The notes below the pieces were generated by a model, which did not search any database, was not told the origin of the DNA, and worked only from the letters and a program-made list of their open reading frames with translations. From Mucilaginibacter lappiensis (GTDB taxonomy: Bacteria; Bacteroidota; Bacteroidia; Sphingobacteriales; Sphingobacteriaceae), in assembly GCF_900155965.1 (NCBI RefSeq), contig NZ_FTMG01000002.1, positions 124,001 through 188,000 on the forward strand: 64,000 nucleotides of DNA, in the 5' to 3' direction. Of the stretch, positions 61,574 to 64,000 are shown piece after piece. Made by a program: the position numbers and the translations under genes. The first letter of the stretch is position 1. Each line of letters opens with the position of its first letter.

Positions 61574-62997
61574 TCTGATTTACTATCCGGCGGTGGGTTG
61601 CTATTGTTTTTATTCGGGCGGTTTGGCCTGCGCCTGTTGTTTCGGTTACGATTTTCCTGGGCCGGTTTATCGCCCTCTGCTTGCGGGGGGCGGTTAGCCT
61701 GTTGCTGTTGTGGCGGCCTGTTTGGTTGCGGCGCTTTAGGAACATCGGACTTCTGTTGCGGAGCCGGCTTATCTGTTGCTGCCCCCTGCTGGCGTGGTTG
61801 ATTGGGTTGATTACCTCCGCGGTTATCCGGTGCTGGGCTGCCTGGTTTGCGGTCCTTATTGCTGCGGCTCCGGTTATTGTTATTCTTCTTTTTATTATTG
61901 TTGCGGCGCTCGTCAAGACGGGTTAAGCTGTCCTGCCCAACCACGTTTTCATAATCAAGCACTTTAGCCGGTTGGGTTTCTACTTCTACCAGTTCGCCCA
62001 GATCGGCAGGGATAATACCCTCTTTATTTTGCTGCTGAATTTCTTTTACTTTGCTGATAGGCAAAGGCACCCATGACTCTTCACGCGGATAGCTAAACCA
62101 CATGATCTTTTTAAAGATATCCGTTTTTTGCAAGCGTGCGTCACCCTTTTCGGTACGCAGTACATTCACGTTATCGGGGATATATTTCAGGGCATCCATA
62201 TAGGTGTCCAGTTCATAGTTGAGGCAACATTTCAGCTTGCCGCATTGGCCAGCCAGCTTTAAGGTATTAAGCGAAAGATTCTGATAACGTGCCGCCGAAG
62301 TGGATACGGTTTTAAAATCGGTAAGCCAGGTTGAGCAGCAAAGTTCGCGACCACATGAACCGATACCGCCAAGACGGCTTGCTTCCTGTCTCATGCCTAT
62401 CTGCCGCATCTCGATACGGATACGGAAGGTTTCGGCCATTTTTTTGATCAGCTCCCTAAAATCAACGCGGCCTTCGGCCGTATAGTAAAAAGTGGCCTTG
62501 GTTTTATCGCCCTGGTAGTCCACATCGCTCAGTTTCATACTCAGGTTCAAGTCAAGGGCCAGCTTGCGCGATTTATGCATGGTTTCCCACTCCATATCTT
62601 TGGCGGCTTTCCACTTATCCACATCGGCAATAGTAGCTTTGCGGTATATCTTTTTAACCACCTCGGCTTCTTTTACGTGGCGTTTAACCATTTGCATGCG
62701 CACCAGTTCGCCGGTTAAAGATACGTGACCGATATCATAGCCACCGGTAGTGGCTTCTACAGCTACCAGTTCGCCGGCTTCCAGGTAAATATTGTCGGTA
62801 TTTACAAAAAACTCCTTTCGTGAGCCTTTAAATTTTACTTCAATAACCGGGAACGGCTTATAATTTGTCGGCATGTCCATATGTGACAACCAATCGTAAA
62901 CATCTAATTTGCTGCAACCATTAGTAAGGCATGAACCATTACTTTTGCAGCCCGCAGGCGAACATCCGCCACCTGTTGAGCAACTTCCACAACCCAT
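61570..62997 (-). CDS. ricT: RicT (PSP1-domain) regulatory protein with low-complexity tail
   Basis: This 475-aa protein starts with a Cys-rich stretch (seven Cys in about 28 residues, CGSCSTGGGCSPAGC and so on), and a PSP1 domain follows at about residues 45-310. CSTWLTDF, the YQNLSLNTLKLAGQCGKLKCCLNYEL motif and MRQEASRLGGIGSCGRELCC mark the YaaT/RicT family, which binds an iron-sulfur cluster with partners and takes part in RNA maturation. The last about 110 residues are rich in Asn, Pro, Gln and Arg. It lies between holB and gldH as in other Bacteroidetes. Confidence 0.9.
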   Translation of the reverse strand: MGCGSCSTGGGCSPAGCKSNGSCLTNGCSKLDVYDWLSHMDMPTNYKPFPVIEVKFKGSRKEFFVNTDNIYLEAGELVAVEATTGGYDIGHVSLTGELVRMQMVKRHVKEAEVVKKIYRKATIADVDKWKAAKDMEWETMHKSRKLALDLNLSMKLSDVDYQGDKTKATFYYTAEGRVDFRELIKKMAETFRIRIEMRQIGMRQEASRLGGIGSCGRELCCSTWLTDFKTVSTSAARYQNLSLNTLKLAGQCGKLKCCLNYELDTYMDALKYIPDNVNVLRTEKGDARLQKTDIFKKIMWFSYPREESWVPLPISKVKEIQQQNKEGIIPADLGELVEVETQPAKVLDYENVVGQDSLTRLDERRNNNKKKNNNNRSRSNKDRKPGSPAPDNRGGNQPNQPRQQGAATDKPAPQQKSDVPKAPQPNRPPQQQQANRPPQAEGDKPAQENRNRNNRRRPNRPNKNNSNPPPDSKSE

Positions 62998-62999
62998 AA

Positions 63000-64000
63000 T
63001 TAATTTGGTATATATTGACTCCCCTGAGGGATGGTTTTTAAATTTAGTATTTTAATAATCTGTAAAGATACATCTAAAAATAAAATTTTAGGGTTTGCAT
63101 TTCTCTCCACATGATAATGTGCTTTTTCAAGCTCATCACTTATATATTGTGCCTTGTCGATACTCAGGACCTGGGTCATTTTTTGCGCGGTTTCCAGCTC
63201 TTTTGCCGGCAGATGTACCAGGTTTCCGGCACCAGCCATCAGCAGGCAGCATTCGCGTATAAAGCTGATACCATAGCGTAAAAAGTTTTTCTGGTTCTCG
63301 CGGCCCATTTTGGCAAACTGGTCAACAAAGGTTAAAACCTCCAGTCCCTTATTACCAAAGCAAAGGCGCAGCCATTGTACAAAAAGGTTATGATAGCCTT
63401 TATTGTCCTGCTGCAACATGGTGAGGGCCTCGGTTAAGTTACCGTTGCTCAAATAAGCAATTTCGGCAGCGGCATCCTCGGTTTGGTTATGCCCGGTAAG
63501 CAAGTGTTGTTTTATTTCCTCGTAAGTAAGGCAGGGGATCTTGATTAGTTGCGTACGCGAAAGAATGGTGTTCAGTATCTGATCCTGATTTTGTGCTACT
63601 AATATAAACAGCGTGTTGGGCTGTGGTTCCTCAATAATTTTTAGCAGCGCGTTACCCTCTTTGTCCAGGTATTCAGGTAGCCAAAGGATCAGGATCTTAT
63701 AAACCGATTCAAAAGGCTTAAAACTTAACTTTTTAATGATCTGGTGGCACTCGGCTATATTGATATTGGCTTGTTTGTTTTCGGCTTCGAGGTATCCGCG
63801 CCAGGCATCCAGGCTCAGGTACGGATTAGTGGTAAAGGCTTCGCGCCATTGCTCAATAAAAGTAAGTGCGGTATCATCCTTATGTTTAGCGAAAAACGGG
63901 TATGAGAAATGCAGATCGGGATGCATCAGTTTTTGGTACTTGCGGCAGGAACTGCACTCGCCGCAAGAATCATCCGGCTGTTTATTTTCGCACGATAAAA
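63000..64000 (-). CDS. holB: DNA polymerase III subunit delta' (partial, cut by window end)
   Basis: The frame is open to the window edge, so the N terminus is missing here. At the edge it reads SCENKQPDDSCGECSSCRKYQKL, the zinc-binding Cys module of clamp-loader subunits, then MHPDLHF. Further on come LLKIIEEPQPNTLFILVAQNQDQILNTILSRTQLIKIPCL (sensor-like ATPase fold) and a helical C-terminal domain. The Met at 63926 is not the true start. HolB is part of the clamp loader that puts the beta clamp on DNA. It lies 2 bp before ricT. Confidence 0.92.
   Translation of the reverse strand, partial: LSCENKQPDDSCGECSSCRKYQKLMHPDLHFSYPFFAKHKDDTALTFIEQWREAFTTNPYLSLDAWRGYLEAENKQANINIAECHQIIKKLSFKPFESVYKILILWLPEYLDKEGNALLKIIEEPQPNTLFILVAQNQDQILNTILSRTQLIKIPCLTYEEIKQHLLTGHNQTEDAAAEIAYLSNGNLTEALTMLQQDNKGYHNLFVQWLRLCFGNKGLEVLTFVDQFAKMGRENQKNFLRYGISFIRECCLLMAGAGNLVHLPAKELETAQKMTQVLSIDKAQYISDELEKAHYHVERNANPKILFLDVSLQIIKILNLKTIPQGSQYIPN

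Noticed and set aside
61509..61916. 135-codon open frame antisense to ricT and gldH
   Set aside because: Its Arg/Thr/Ala-rich sequence is the mirror of the low-complexity ricT tail and shows no domain.

Overview
The window looks like chromosomal DNA of a Bacteroidota bacterium, most likely family Sphingobacteriaceae (Mucilaginibacter/Pedobacter-like). This is inferred from the gliding lipoprotein gene gldH, the RicT (PSP1) - DNA polymerase III delta' pair, the DUF4175 / ATPase / ybeY block, promoters of the TTTG-N19-TAnnTTTG type, and a Bacteroidetes-type tyrosine recombinase. The genus is a guess.

The left part (1-37.8 kb) reads as accessory and partly decaying DNA. It carries regulators (AraC, LysR, two GlxA-like, Crp/Fnr-like, TetR, ToxR-like, XRE), two related GNAT acetyltransferases, an MFS pump, and many broken genes. 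The broken genes include an AraC gene with one in-frame stop, a truncated GH114-like lipoprotein, and a patchwork of gene ends at 7.9-9.7 kb. A second decay zone at 28.2-29.2 kb holds an IS110 remnant. A degenerate group II intron lies next to a tyrosine recombinase at 35.2-37.5 kb. A tRNA-Pro at 37.8 kb is the probable island boundary.

The most coherent accessory unit lies at 15.2-28.1 kb. On the minus strand it holds DUF420, an RND adaptor, an RND pump, a TolC-type channel, CcmC, a CcmD-like protein and a heme oxygenase. On the plus strand it holds DUF3817, a lipoprotein, SCO and a di-heme cytochrome c peroxidase. A TetR gene sits between the arms, and four copies of a CATACY-N4-RGTATG palindrome occur in front of both arms and on the tetR start codon. 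I infer one TetR regulon combining efflux with heme and cytochrome handling. One of two GlxA-like regulators with near-identical promoters sits inside it.

Another unit (31.8-34.4 kb) is a DrrAB-like ABC exporter behind an XRE-pentapeptide-repeat fusion protein with its own operator-like repeats.

The right part (37.9-64 kb) is housekeeping: DUF4175, ATPase, ybeY, glutathione peroxidase, MlaDFE lipid transport, pirin, an ABC-F protein, mnmG, gamma carbonic anhydrase, tRNA-Gly, nadB, nadA, thiL, rmuC, gldH, ricT and holB (cut by the window end). Three parS-like centromere sites stand just before mnmG. Three perfect DnaA boxes lie within 450 bp around the AT-rich nadB-nadA intergenic region about 6 kb away, so this region is a candidate replication origin. 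A 78-bp dispersed repeat occurs twice in opposite orientation.
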